The notes below the pieces were generated by a model that had not been told where the DNA came from, did no database searches, and worked only from the letters and a program-made list of their open reading frames with translations. A program made the translations under genes and the position numbers. From Rhodocyclaceae bacterium (GTDB lineage Bacteria; Pseudomonadota; Gammaproteobacteria; Burkholderiales; Rhodocyclaceae), in contig JANXRC010000244.1 of the NCBI GenBank assembly GCA_025353195.1, forward strand, positions 1 through 38,727: a DNA stretch of 38,727 nucleotides, in the 5' to 3' direction. Each line of letters opens with the position of its first letter. The stretch's first letter is position 1. Below, piece after piece: positions 9,329-16,694 of this stretch.

Positions 9329-9943
9329 TTACTTGTTCACCGGCGATTCGGGGTCCAGCAACAGCGCCACCAGATCCTTGATTTGCTGTTCCTTCAGGGC
9401 ACCGATATGGCCGAAGCGGGGCATATCCGAGCAGGCGTTGTAGGCCTTGGAGTTGTAGATTTTCGAATACACGTATTTCTGAATATCCGGCTGGGTTCCG
9501 CGCAGTTTGAGAAACTGATACAGGGTCGGCCCGATCGTGCCGAATGAAGTCTCTTTCGGGCTGATCTGGTGACAGTTGTAGCAGTTGCCGCCGACTGGCA
9601 GGCCGGGGTCGTCGCTCCAGGTAAAGCCGCGGCCGCTTTGGGCCAGCTTTTCGCCAGACTTCCAGTCGCCCATCAGTTTGCCGTCGGCCGGATACTTGAC
9701 GTCGGCCAACTGGTCGGCCTCCAACTGCTTCACCATGTATTCGGGCGGCTTGTTGCCGGTGCGGTTGCAGACGGCCTGCAAGCCATCTTCGGCTAGGCGG
9801 TCGAGCGAGGCCTGGCCACGCGGCTGAAAGTCCTTCTTGAGGACGGCGATGGCCTTGGCGCGATAGTCGCCATCGGCAGCGGCCGGCAATGCAATCAGAT
9901 AGGACGCAGCCATGGCAGCGGCCAGAAAAATCTTCTTGGTCAT
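9329..9943 (-). CDS. soxX: SoxX, monohaem c-type cytochrome subunit of SoxAX
   Basis: This 204-aa periplasmic cytochrome has a signal peptide ending near ALPAAADG. One haem site, CYNCH (C121, C124, H125), is visible, and M174 in CSDMPRFGH is the likely sixth ligand. SoxX accepts electrons when SoxA couples thiosulfate to SoxY. I prefer the second of two close ATGs (9941-9943) because GGGAG lies six bases before it, whereas the ATG at 9947-9949 abuts that GGGAG. It follows soxA with a gap of about a dozen bases and precedes soxB by 31 bases, so tight co-transcription is expected. Confidence 0.95.
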   Translation of the reverse strand: MTKKIFLAAAMAASYLIALPAAADGDYRAKAIAVLKKDFQPRGQASLDRLAEDGLQAVCNRTGNKPPEYMVKQLEADQLADVKYPADGKLMGDWKSGEKLAQSGRGFTWSDDPGLPVGGNCYNCHQISPKETSFGTIGPTLYQFLKLRGTQPDIQKYVYSKIYNSKAYNACSDMPRFGHIGALKEQQIKDLVALLLDPESPVNK

Positions 9944-9955
9944 GTTCATCTCCCT

Positions 9956-10819
9956 TTAGCGCTTGATGCCCGGGCCTTTGTAGACCTGGCCGTTAGCGTT
10001 GCCGATCATGTAGGTCAGCAGGTAGGCGATCGCGTCGGAGGCGTATTTTGGCTGAGGGAAGCGCTGCTGGCGAAAGCAGTCGCCCATGCGCCACTGGTGG
10101 GTGAGCATTACACCGCCGGTCATGCGATAGCCCGGCCAGCCCTGTACCCCGCTCATGGCGCCCTTAGCGGTGCTGAGGTTGGGCAGATTCTGCATGCGGA
10201 TGCGCTTGCCGTCGGTGCCGTGGCAGGTGTTGCACGAGAAATCATAGGGGCCGGCGCGGTAGGCTGCAATTTCCTTGCCGATCTCGTAAGCCTCACGCAC
10301 TTTCGGCTCCTTGAGCGGCACATCGATCTTCATGTTGCGCGATTTGCCGGCGACATACGTGACCAGATTGGTGATGTCGGGCGTAAAGGTTTCATTCGCG
10401 AACGGTCTCTTGGCGATGTCGTCGAACTTGAAACCCTGCTTCTCGACCATGCACCAGACGATGCGGCGTTCGGCATCCATCACGGCGTCGGCATCAGCGA
10501 AGTAGCGCGGCATCCTGACGTAGGCGCCCTCGACTTTGCCCACACCCTGGCCGAGGTCGCAGCTTTCGGCCAGCGCGACATTCTTCGGGCCGCGCTTGGT
10601 TTTCCACTGTTCCGCGCCTTTCATTTCGAAGAGTTCCGCCGGATTGCTGTCCTCCATCTCGGCGCGGAATTTCTCGAACTCAAGGGTGGCGGCATCCTTG
10701 GCTTCGGCCACCGGCGGAGATTGGGGCGCAGGCTTCGCGACCGTCTTCCTCGGCGTCTGGGCGAACGCTGCACCCATGACGGCTACGGCGCAGAGAGCGC
10801 CAACGAGGCTTGGTTTCAT
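9956..10819 (-). CDS. soxA: SoxA, monohaem thiosulfate:SoxYZ-coupling cytochrome subunit
   Basis: This 287-aa precursor has a signal peptide ending near AAFAQ. There is a single haem motif, CNTCH (C196, C199, H200), and the active-site cysteine C248 in WRMGDCFRQQRFPQP, which carries the persulfide-type haem ligand in characterised SoxA proteins. C87 and C123 lie where dihaem SoxA has its extra haem and probably form a disulfide, making this a monohaem SoxA. With SoxX it forms the SoxAX complex that oxidatively links thiosulfate to the SoxY cysteine. The ATG is preceded by AGGAGGAG, the strongest ribosome binding site in the operon. Confidence 0.96.
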   Translation of the reverse strand: MKPSLVGALCAVAVMGAAFAQTPRKTVAKPAPQSPPVAEAKDAATLEFEKFRAEMEDSNPAELFEMKGAEQWKTKRGPKNVALAESCDLGQGVGKVEGAYVRMPRYFADADAVMDAERRIVWCMVEKQGFKFDDIAKRPFANETFTPDITNLVTYVAGKSRNMKIDVPLKEPKVREAYEIGKEIAAYRAGPYDFSCNTCHGTDGKRIRMQNLPNLSTAKGAMSGVQGWPGYRMTGGVMLTHQWRMGDCFRQQRFPQPKYASDAIAYLLTYMIGNANGQVYKGPGIKR

Positions 10820-10885
10820 AGTCTCCTCCTGTGAAGGGCTTGAGCGGGTGTGTCCCGCCCCGGTTTCTTTTTGTGGATCACGCGG

Positions 10886-11200
10886 TCAGGCAACGGCGCC
10901 TTCGTCAGTTCTCTTGTCGCCCTTGTTGTCCACCCAACTGACTACGACCTTGTCGCCGACCTTGGCGCCTTTGACCTTGAAGCCAAAGACAGGGTTGCGC
11001 GACACGGATGTGCCGACATGGCCATCGACCACCTTCTTGCCGCCGACATCGACCGTCATCGACTGAATGAAATGGGGTGGCACCGTGTTTCCGGCGGCGT
11101 CCTTGCGCTGGCCGGTTTCCATGGGGTGCGCCATCAGGACGCGAACTTCTGCGACATCGCCCTTCAATTGGGCGCGAATCTTCATCGGATCTGCCATCAT
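10886..11200 (-). CDS. soxZ: SoxZ, partner subunit of the SoxYZ sulfur carrier
   Basis: This 104-aa protein has the SoxZ signature MKIRAQLKGDVAEVRVLMAHPMETG, NTVPPHFIQSM and FGFKVKGAKVGD. It has no signal peptide of its own; family members are exported together with the Tat-targeted SoxY. SoxZ binds SoxY and presents the carrier to SoxAX and SoxB. The ATG at 11200 follows AAGGA at about five bases. It is 27 bases after soxY and 66 bases before soxA. Confidence 0.96.
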   Translation of the reverse strand: MMADPMKIRAQLKGDVAEVRVLMAHPMETGQRKDAAGNTVPPHFIQSMTVDVGGKKVVDGHVGTSVSRNPVFGFKVKGAKVGDKVVVSWVDNKGDKRTDEGAVA

Positions 11201-11227
11201 GTATTCCTTCTTGTCTGGTTGTTTGGA

Positions 11228-11698
11228 TCAGCCGCCGCAGCCGCCGACGGTGACCTTGACTTCTTTTTGAGCGGTATAGAACTTGCCATCTGCTTTGGCG
11301 ACCGCCTTGACCATCGAAGTCTGGCCCATCTTGAGGCGCGCCGAAACCTCCGGCAGCGCGCCATTGGCAAAGTCGAAAGATGCGGAAAGCGGAGATGGGT
11401 TCTTCTCGACCAGAATCCAAATTGAACTGGTATTGGGAATGGTGCTCACGACGTCGACCGGCACTACGGCTCCGTTTTCGGCAATGTCGGGAAGCCTGAG
11501 GATCAGATCCTTGCTGTCGGCTGTTGCGCCGGCACCGATACCCTTGAGCGCTCCGGGCATGTCGTGAGCGTCGAAGGCCGCCTTGTTCCACTCGGCTGCG
11601 AGGACTTGTGTCGGGCGCAAGGCGCCGGCAGCGATCAGGCCGGCCAGCACGCCACTGGCGGTGGCGCTCTTGAGCACCGTTCTGCGGGTTGTGTTCAT
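11228..11698 (-). CDS. soxY: SoxY, covalent sulfur carrier protein
   Basis: This 156-aa protein has a twin-arginine signal (MNTTRRTVLKSATASG, then a hydrophobic stretch to VLAAEW). The C-terminus ends VGGCGG; the cysteine (C154) on this flexible GGCGG arm is where thiosulfate and its intermediates are attached. The mature region resembles SoxY, with ALKGIGAGATADSKDLILR and PDIAENGAVVPVDV. I chose the ATG at 11696-11698 because GGAG lies upstream and the Tat motif starts there; an upstream in-frame ATG would bury the signal peptide. It is the first gene of soxYZAXB and lies about 68 bases after the -10 element of a predicted promoter. Confidence 0.96.
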   Translation of the reverse strand: MNTTRRTVLKSATASGVLAGLIAAGALRPTQVLAAEWNKAAFDAHDMPGALKGIGAGATADSKDLILRLPDIAENGAVVPVDVVSTIPNTSSIWILVEKNPSPLSASFDFANGALPEVSARLKMGQTSMVKAVAKADGKFYTAQKEVKVTVGGCGG

Positions 11699-11765
11699 GG
11701 GGCAATCTTCTCCTCTGGTTTCGTAGTTATTGCTTAAGTCTAGATATTTCAAACTAACATCTTTC

Positions 11766-11794
11766 ATTATTTCCGCCTTTTCCTCGCATGGCAA
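11766..11794 (-). promoter_or_regulatory. Predicted sigma70-type promoter of soxYZAXB
   Basis: Read on the minus strand, TTGCCA (11794-11789) and AATAAT (11771-11766) are separated by exactly 17 bases. Each hexamer matches its consensus at five of six positions. Transcription would start near 11759, leaving an untranslated leader of about 60 bases before soxY. Confidence 0.6.
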
Positions 11795-12467
11795 ATCATC
11801 CGATGTAATGGGGAAATCAGGCGGTCTGATTCAATGCGGCCTGGCATCTCAAGTTCGCGCACCCGGATACCACGCCCGGTTCCGTTCAGGAAGATGTCTG
11901 TTTTATCAAACATTCATAGCCATGTCCACGCATTGCGGAGATGCCTCATGAGGGAGTTACGCGCTCGGCATACCGGGAATCCGGGTACGCCGGATAATTG
12001 ATCGGCGAATCAAAATATTTGATTTACGCTTCTTCAGCCCGCAGTTAGATAATGTCCGGCGCCGAACAAGAATACAAAGCGGCGTTGCTGGATGCATTCC
12101 GTCTTGCCGCGGATCGCATGCACGAAGGAAACAGGGGGAGAGCTATGCGCACCATGCAGCGTGGACCCATCACAATCACCGGCGCCGGATTCCTCGTCAC
12201 CAGTTGGAGCGCTCGCCTCACACATATGCACCCGCGCCGGTGCCAGGACGAAGATTGTCCCAGGCGAGGAAGTCGGCGATCTGCAGAAGCAAGACGCCAT
12301 CGTGCTCGATAGCCGCAACACCCTCGAATGGCAGTGTCGCCGACAAGGCGCGCGGCTCAATGGACGCAGACCATTGGGCGCCACGGCTTGTGTATGTCGT
12401 TCAACACGGAAGCCGGAATGAATCGCAGAGTGCAATACCCGTGGTCCATACCAATAAAGGAGGCATT
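11795..12467. other. 673-bp divergent intergenic region between soxY and the exporter gene
   Basis: I see no convincing gene here. The best candidate is a 55-codon frame at 12145-12312, whose ATG follows GGGGGAG, but its product (rich in Arg, with HPRRC and DEDC) looks like nothing known and loses coherence halfway. A neighbouring frame contains QDAIVLDSRNTLEW, faintly like a rhodanese strand. The stretch could therefore be the remnant of a decayed sulfur-related gene, but this is weak. The left part holds imperfect palindromes around 11970-12024 suitable for a regulator acting on both divergent units. Confidence 0.4.
12008..12024. promoter_or_regulatory. Perfect inverted repeat AATCAAA-ATA-TTTGATT, possible operator
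   Basis: Arms AATCAAA (12008-12014) and TTTGATT (12018-12024) are exactly complementary around ATA. A further TTGAT at 11998-12002 makes three alternating ATCAA/TTGAT half-sites in 27 bases. It sits between the divergent sox operon and the exporter operon, which suggests a transcription-factor site. The spacing does not fit FNR (four bases between half-sites). Confidence 0.4.
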
Positions 12468-13616
12468 ATGAATAACGAATCGCCTGGATTTTTCCGCCAG
12501 CTTCCCAGCGCACTGCCGGGACTCGCCTTGATCATCGTAACCCTGGTGGTGATCCGAATGTGGATCGAGCCCTGGATGGCTGGCGCCGTGATCCTCGGTC
12601 AGAAGGGTTGGCTGATCAAGGTCTTTCACCTCAATTTCATCCTGCTCGGCATTCTCTGCGGCATGCTTTACCGTAACGTGATTTTCGGCGGAACGATGCC
12701 GGAAATCTTCAGCAACGGTTTCAAGCTGTCGCGGCTCATGATCAAGACCGGCATCATCATGCTGGGTTCGCTGTACACCTTCTCGGCCATCGTCCAACTG
12801 GGTGCCATGGCGATTTTCCTGATCGGCGGCTTCGTCATCATGACCATCGTCATGGTGCTTTGGCTAGGCAAGTTGTTCGGCCTGGACCGTTCCATGACCG
12901 GCGTACTGGCCAATGCCCTGAGCATCTGCGGCGTCAGCGCGGCCGTCGCCACGGCGCCGGCAGTGGAAGCCAAGGGAAGCCAAGTCGCCTATGCCATCGC
13001 GACAATTCTCGGTTTCGGCATCCTGACCATGTTCATCAGTCCATTCATCGGTCACGCACTCGGCCTGACCGACCTGCAGTACGGCGCCTGGATCGGCACC
13101 GGCATTCTCAACTCGGGCCAAGTGCTGGCATCGGCGCTTGCTTTCAACCCCAATGTGACACCCGGGAGTGCAGTATCCATCGCAGAGATATGGAACATCA
13201 TGCGCGTGATCTCCATTCCATTTGCGGTATTCGCGGTAACGGTCTGGTATTGGGCCGGCCAGAGCGAAGCCGACAGCGCCGGAAAAAAGAAGGGGCTGGG
13301 CACGCTGCTGGTGGAGAAATTTCCAGTGTTCGTCATCGGCTTCATGGTCATGGTGTTCTTCACCAGCATGGGCGCCTTCGGCGACGTCGGGATCAAGGGT
13401 GGGCCACCCGCCTCGGAGACCATCAAGACGCTGCGCGACGTGATGCAATGGGTCTTCGGCTTCGGGCTGGTCGGCCTCGGTGGCTATATTGACTTCAAGG
13501 AACTGCGCCAGGCAGGCGGCGCGCCGCTCAAGCTGGGCCTCATCGTCGGCGCCACCAAATACATCATGGCGCTGGTCGTGGTTCTGCTGATCAAAGATTA
13601 CCTGGTGTCAATCTGA
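12468..13616 (+). CDS. YeiH-family putative sulfate exporter (membrane transporter)
   Basis: This 382-aa integral membrane protein has about ten hydrophobic segments (for example ALPGLALIIVTLVVI, FILLGILCGMLY, AIFLIGGFVIMTIVMVLW). It carries the YeiH/UPF0324 core ALSICGVSAAVATAPAV near residues 145-161 and GTGILNSGQVLASAL. The family is named putative sulfate exporter; direct transport evidence is limited. The ATG at 12468 has AAGGAGG five bases upstream, while longer readings of the frame start in non-coding sequence. It is followed after 20 bases by a 51-aa membrane peptide and then a Usp gene. Facing the sox operon, which makes sulfate in the periplasm, it could handle sulfite, sulfate or another sulfur oxyanion; that link is inference. 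Confidence 0.85.
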   Translation: MNNESPGFFRQLPSALPGLALIIVTLVVIRMWIEPWMAGAVILGQKGWLIKVFHLNFILLGILCGMLYRNVIFGGTMPEIFSNGFKLSRLMIKTGIIMLGSLYTFSAIVQLGAMAIFLIGGFVIMTIVMVLWLGKLFGLDRSMTGVLANALSICGVSAAVATAPAVEAKGSQVAYAIATILGFGILTMFISPFIGHALGLTDLQYGAWIGTGILNSGQVLASALAFNPNVTPGSAVSIAEIWNIMRVISIPFAVFAVTVWYWAGQSEADSAGKKKGLGTLLVEKFPVFVIGFMVMVFFTSMGAFGDVGIKGGPPASETIKTLRDVMQWVFGFGLVGLGGYIDFKELRQAGGAPLKLGLIVGATKYIMALVVVLLIKDYLVSI

Positions 13617-13636
13617 ACACTACAAGGAGATTAGTC

Positions 13637-13792
13637 ATGGCGAATGAAGAGAAGACGGGAAGCGAAACCATCGGCGCGGCCGGCCCGAAAAGCAAGGTGA
13701 CGCTGTTCAAGGATGACCGCGCGGAGGACGTTGGCGCCATTATTGTCACTGTCATTATCGTGGCCATCATCGTGCTTATGAAAATGCACTAG
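13637..13792 (+). CDS. 51-aa single-pass membrane peptide between exporter and Usp genes
   Basis: The ATG at 13637 follows AAGGAGA at seven bases, and the frame ends with TAG at 13790-13792. The first two-thirds of the peptide are hydrophilic (MANEEKTGSE, KVTLFKDDRAEDV). The end is one hydrophobic helix, GAIIVTVIIVAIIVLM, followed by KMH. This is the layout of a small accessory subunit that docks on a larger membrane protein. It is sandwiched 20 bases after the exporter stop and six bases before the Usp start, so the three genes are certainly one transcript unit. I do not recognise a family. The strong ribosome binding site and tight packing argue that it is real. Confidence 0.7.
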   Translation: MANEEKTGSETIGAAGPKSKVTLFKDDRAEDVGAIIVTVIIVAIIVLMKMH

Positions 13793-13798
13793 ACCTGG

Positions 13799-14251
13799 AT
13801 GGACTTCTGCAATATCGTAGTCGCGGTCGATGGCTCGGAGGCATCGCAAGATGCCCTGAGCCATGCCGTTAATCTGGCCCGTCAGAGCAACACCACTCTG
13901 ACGGGCATTTTTGTTATCGATTCCCAATGGGCCGATTACATCGGCAACGATTGGCAGTCCTCCAAAGGCGCGCGACAAGGCTTTCTCGACTATATGCGCA
14001 AGGAACAGGAAGGACAGGCCGAAGCGGCGCGTGCGCAATTTGAACGAGCCACGCAAGGGATGGAGCATGCCTCCTTCTCGGTTCATGCGGGTGACCCGAC
14101 CAAAGTCCTGGTAGAGCAGGCCTCGTCCGCGACAACCGGCATGCTGGTCACCGGCCGGCGCGTCTTTCAGGTAAGCGGGCGACCCAGCTTGAAGGCCCTC
14201 GCCGTAACCTTGGCAAAGAAGGCTTCCCGTCCTTTTCTGTTGTTCCCCTAG
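13799..14251 (+). CDS. Divergent universal stress protein (UspA-like)
   Basis: This 150-aa protein begins NIVVAVDGSEASQDALSHAVNLA, the first strand, DGS loop and helix of the Usp fold. TLTGIFVIDS and SVHAGDPTKVLVEQASSATTGMLVTGRR follow. The usual C-terminal nucleotide loop (G-x2-G-x9-G-S/T) is not clear: the region reads TGRRVFQVSGRPSLKALAVTLA and lacks its normal spacing, so ATP binding is doubtful. The start is six bases after the stop of the small membrane peptide, indicating translational coupling. Usp domains are often regulatory partners of transporters, so gating or energy-dependent control of the adjacent exporter is plausible but unproven. Confidence 0.82.
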   Translation: MDFCNIVVAVDGSEASQDALSHAVNLARQSNTTLTGIFVIDSQWADYIGNDWQSSKGARQGFLDYMRKEQEGQAEAARAQFERATQGMEHASFSVHAGDPTKVLVEQASSATTGMLVTGRRVFQVSGRPSLKALAVTLAKKASRPFLLFP

Positions 14252-14347
14252 CACCGCACTACCTTGCTTCTTCCGAGCGCGCGTGGCACCGCCATGTCAG
14301 CGGAACGGATGGCTACGCCTTGCTCCGGCCCCGCGAGAAGACGGGCA

Positions 14348-14366
14348 TTGATCCGCGCCGGATCAA
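14348..14366. terminator. Perfect 8-bp hairpin between convergent usp and kup ends
   Basis: TTGATCCG (14348-14355) and CGGATCAA (14359-14366) are exact complements around CGC. The right arm overlaps the kup stop codon region. No T-tract follows on either strand, so intrinsic termination is uncertain; it may instead protect transcript ends. Confidence 0.3.
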
Positions 14367-16258
14367 AGTTCGACTTGGGTGCCGAGTTCAACGACGCGAT
14401 TGGTCGGAAGTTTGAAGAAGTCGGTCGCCGAACCCGCGTTGCGGAACATCCACATGAACAGTATCTGCCGCCACAGGGTCATGGCCGGCACGCGGTTGGG
14501 GACAATGGTTTCGCGGCCAAGGAAGAAGGAGGTTTCCATCATCTCGACGGGTGCCATGCCATGGGTACCGCACAGTTCGAGCGCCAACGGAATGTTGGGA
14601 TCATCCTTGAAGCCGTAATTCAGGATGACGCGGTAGAAACCCTCGCTGAGTGGTTCCACCAGGATGCGCTCGGCGTCATCGACATGGGGAATGTCCTCCA
14701 TGTTGACGTTGAGCAGGATCACCCGCTGGTGCAGCACCTTGTTGTGCAGCATGTTGTGCAGCATGGCCCGCGGCACGCCGTCCGGGCGCGTGGTCATGAA
14801 GATGCCGGTGCCTTCGACCCGATGCGGGCCGCCGTAGCGAAGGCTGGCGATGAAGGCGTCAAGCGGGATTGAATCCTGTTGTAGCTTCTCGTAGAGCAGC
14901 GTGCGGCCGCGTTTCCAGGTCGCAAACAGGGTGAATATGCCGAGACCGAGCACCAGCGGGAACCAGCCGCCATCCGGCACCTTGACCAGATTGGCGGAGA
15001 AGAAGGCGAAGTCGACCACAATGAACATTGTCAGAAAGAGGCCTGCCTGCAGCCAGTTCCAGTTCCACATCGCGCGCACCACGACGAAGGCCAGCAAGGT
15101 GTCGATCATCATGGTCATGGTGACCGCGATGCCGTAGGCGGAGGCCAGATTCGAGGATGACTTGAAGCCGAGCACCAGGATGATCACGGCCAGCAGCAAC
15201 AGCCAATTGATGTTGGGGACGTAGATCTGTCCCTTTTCGCGCTCCGAGGTGAACTTGACATGGATCCGCGGACAGTAGCCAAGCTGCATGGCTTGGCTGG
15301 TGAGCGAGAACGCGCCCGAGATCACTGCCTGCGAGGCGATGACGGTGGCGGCCGTCGCGAGGGCGACCATGGGATAGAGCAGTTCGTCCGGAACCAGCAT
15401 GAAGAACGGATTTTTCACCGCAGCCGGATTGTCGAGGATCAAGGCGCCCTGTCCGAGGTAGTTCAGGTAAAGGCAGGGGAAGACATACCCCAGCCAGGCC
15501 CACTTGATCGGCCGTCGGCCGAAGTGACCCATGTCGGCATACAGCGCTTCGCCTCCGGTGATGGCCAGTACCACCGCACCCAGCGCGAGATAGGCGTGAG
15601 AACGGTTCTCCAGGAAGAAGTGCAGCGCGTACCAGGGATTGATTGCGGCGATCACCGCGGGGTGCTTGAGAATGTTCCACGCGCCAAGCACACCTAGCGT
15701 GCCGAACCAGAACAGCATTACGGGGCCGAACAAGGCGCCGACGCTGGCCGTGCCGCGCGGCTGAAAGAAGAACAGGCCGCAGAGGACAAGAACGGTGATG
15801 GGAACCACGAAATGTTTGAACATCGGCGTCGCGACTTCAAGCCCTTCGACAGCCGAGAGCACCGACATGGCAGGGGTAATCACGGCATCACCGTAGAACA
15901 GCCCGGCACCGAATATGCCGAGGATCGACAGTAGCCACATCATGCCCGGTCCAGCGCCCCGAGTACGCAGGGCCAGTGAAGTCAGGGCCATGATGCCGCC
16001 CTCGCCGCGGTTGTCGGCGCGGGTGATGAACATCACATATTTGAGCGTAACCGTGATGGTCAGCGCCCAGAAGATCAGCGAGAGAATGCCCAGCAGGTTG
16101 TCCGGGGATACCGCCACGGCATGTGGGCCGTTGAAGACTTCCTTCATGGTGTAGAGCGGGCTGGTTCCGATATCGCCGTACACCACACCCATGGCTGCCA
16201 CGGAGAGGGCGGCGAGGCGTGGCTTTGAAGCGTTGTCAGTCTTGCTGCTCTGCACCAT
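14363..16258 (-). CDS. kup: Kup-type low-affinity potassium uptake protein
   Basis: This 631-aa inner-membrane protein is the usual Kup/HAK/KUP length. The family signature LSVAAMGVVYGDIGTSPLYTM begins near residue 17. About twelve membrane segments follow (such as MWLLSILGIFGAGLFYGDAVITPAMSVLSA, with GDAVITPA typical of the family), and then a cytoplasmic C-terminal domain. It imports K+ with protons. I start at the ATG at 16258 because upstream codons do not look like protein. Only nine bases separate TATAAT (16270-16265 on this strand) from this ATG, and no Shine-Dalgarno is visible. Translation may therefore begin on a leaderless message, or the true promoter lies further away. The gene stands alone. 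Confidence 0.94.
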   Translation of the reverse strand: MVQSSKTDNASKPRLAALSVAAMGVVYGDIGTSPLYTMKEVFNGPHAVAVSPDNLLGILSLIFWALTITVTLKYVMFITRADNRGEGGIMALTSLALRTRGAGPGMMWLLSILGIFGAGLFYGDAVITPAMSVLSAVEGLEVATPMFKHFVVPITVLVLCGLFFFQPRGTASVGALFGPVMLFWFGTLGVLGAWNILKHPAVIAAINPWYALHFFLENRSHAYLALGAVVLAITGGEALYADMGHFGRRPIKWAWLGYVFPCLYLNYLGQGALILDNPAAVKNPFFMLVPDELLYPMVALATAATVIASQAVISGAFSLTSQAMQLGYCPRIHVKFTSEREKGQIYVPNINWLLLLAVIILVLGFKSSSNLASAYGIAVTMTMMIDTLLAFVVVRAMWNWNWLQAGLFLTMFIVVDFAFFSANLVKVPDGGWFPLVLGLGIFTLFATWKRGRTLLYEKLQQDSIPLDAFIASLRYGGPHRVEGTGIFMTTRPDGVPRAMLHNMLHNKVLHQRVILLNVNMEDIPHVDDAERILVEPLSEGFYRVILNYGFKDDPNIPLALELCGTHGMAPVEMMETSFFLGRETIVPNRVPAMTLWRQILFMWMFRNAGSATDFFKLPTNRVVELGTQVEL

Positions 16259-16264
16259 CCAATA

Positions 16265-16270
16265 ATTATA
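16265..16270 (-). promoter_or_regulatory. TATAAT box six bases before the kup start codon
   Basis: A perfect -10 hexamer reads on the minus strand with its 3' base at 16265. A transcript started the usual six to eight bases downstream would begin at or next to the kup ATG. No good -35 hexamer is seen at 16-18 bases. Confidence 0.35.
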
Positions 16271-16408
16271 GGCGCATTGCGAATTGCTCGTCGCGCAATG
16301 GGGTGGGCAAATTCCTTGGGTCCGGTCCTGCGCATAGCGGGGGATTTGGCACCCCGGGAGCTTTTTTCCGCGGCAGCGCATGGCCGCGATAGTTCCGCAC
16401 CTGGGACA

Positions 16409-16437
16409 TTGTGGGACGGGCAAGTTTGTCGGATAAT
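16409..16437 (+). promoter_or_regulatory. Predicted promoter of tRNA-Leu
   Basis: TTGTGG (16409-16414) and GATAAT (16432-16437) are spaced by 17 bases. GCGCGCC follows directly, a GC-rich discriminator typical of stringently controlled stable-RNA promoters. Start would be near 16444, giving a leader of about 37 bases. Confidence 0.5.
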
Positions 16438-16480
16438 GCGCGCCTCGCGCAGTGTCTATTCAACTGCTGCGACATCCCAG

Positions 16481-16565
16481 GCCGGGGTGACGGAATCGGT
16501 AGACGTAGCGGTCTCAAACACCGCCGCCGCAAGGCATGGGGATTCGACTTCCCCCCCCGGCACCA
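16481..16565 (+). tRNA. tRNA-Leu (anticodon CAA), CCA encoded
   Basis: The sequence folds as a class II tRNA of 85 nt. The acceptor arms GCCGGGG and CCCCGGC pair fully. The D-arm region contains the usual GG pair. The anticodon arm GCGGT-CTCAAAC-ACCGC puts CAA at 16515-16517, reading UUG. There is a long variable arm (about GCCGCAAGGC), a T-arm GGGGA-TTCGACT-TCCCC, discriminator A and an encoded CCA at 16563-16565. The long variable arm and the CAA anticodon together identify leucine. Confidence 0.95.
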
Positions 16566-16573
16566 AGACGAAG

Positions 16574-16630
16574 TTTCAGTGGAGGCTAACGCCGGCCTTA
16601 TCGGCGTTAGGCGAAGGGGTTGGACTAAAG
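16574..16630 (+). repeat. Palindromic dispersed element, copy A (3' of tRNA-Leu)
   Basis: It begins TTTCAGTGGAGGC eight bases after the tRNA CCA. It contains a perfect hairpin, CTAACGCCG (16586-16594) with CGGCGTTAG (16602-16610) and loop GCCTTAT, and ends GGACTAAAG. A related copy lies at 36317-36374, just after pssA: the first 13 bases are identical, the hairpin core is shared and the tail also ends in ACTAAA. No T-tract follows the stem. Confidence 0.65.
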
Positions 16631-16694
16631 CGCCAGGGTTCCGGATTACACTTGGCCATCGGGGCAGGTGTTAAGTCGCCAGGGAGGGTATGTC

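Noticed and set aside
11998-12013. TTGAT-N6-ATCAA as an FNR/ANR box
   Set aside because: FNR-type sites have four bases between the half-sites; here there are six. I kept only the adjacent perfect inverted repeat as an unspecified operator candidate.
12240-12330. Rhodanese-domain remnant (QDAIVLDSRNTLEW)
   Set aside because: Only one short strand-like match; no catalytic Cys loop or second motif in any frame, so it is not annotated as a pseudogene.
12034-12435. Minus-strand 133-codon frame in the sox/exporter gap
   Set aside because: Composition is rich in Arg, Ser and His with no family resemblance and no ribosome binding site; it looks like a GC-rich chance frame.
16586-16612. Integron attC site in palindromic copy A (GTTAGGC core)
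   Set aside because: The inverse core does not fit RYYYAAC, the outer simple sites and usual length are missing, copy B lacks the outer stem, and no integrase or cassette array is present.
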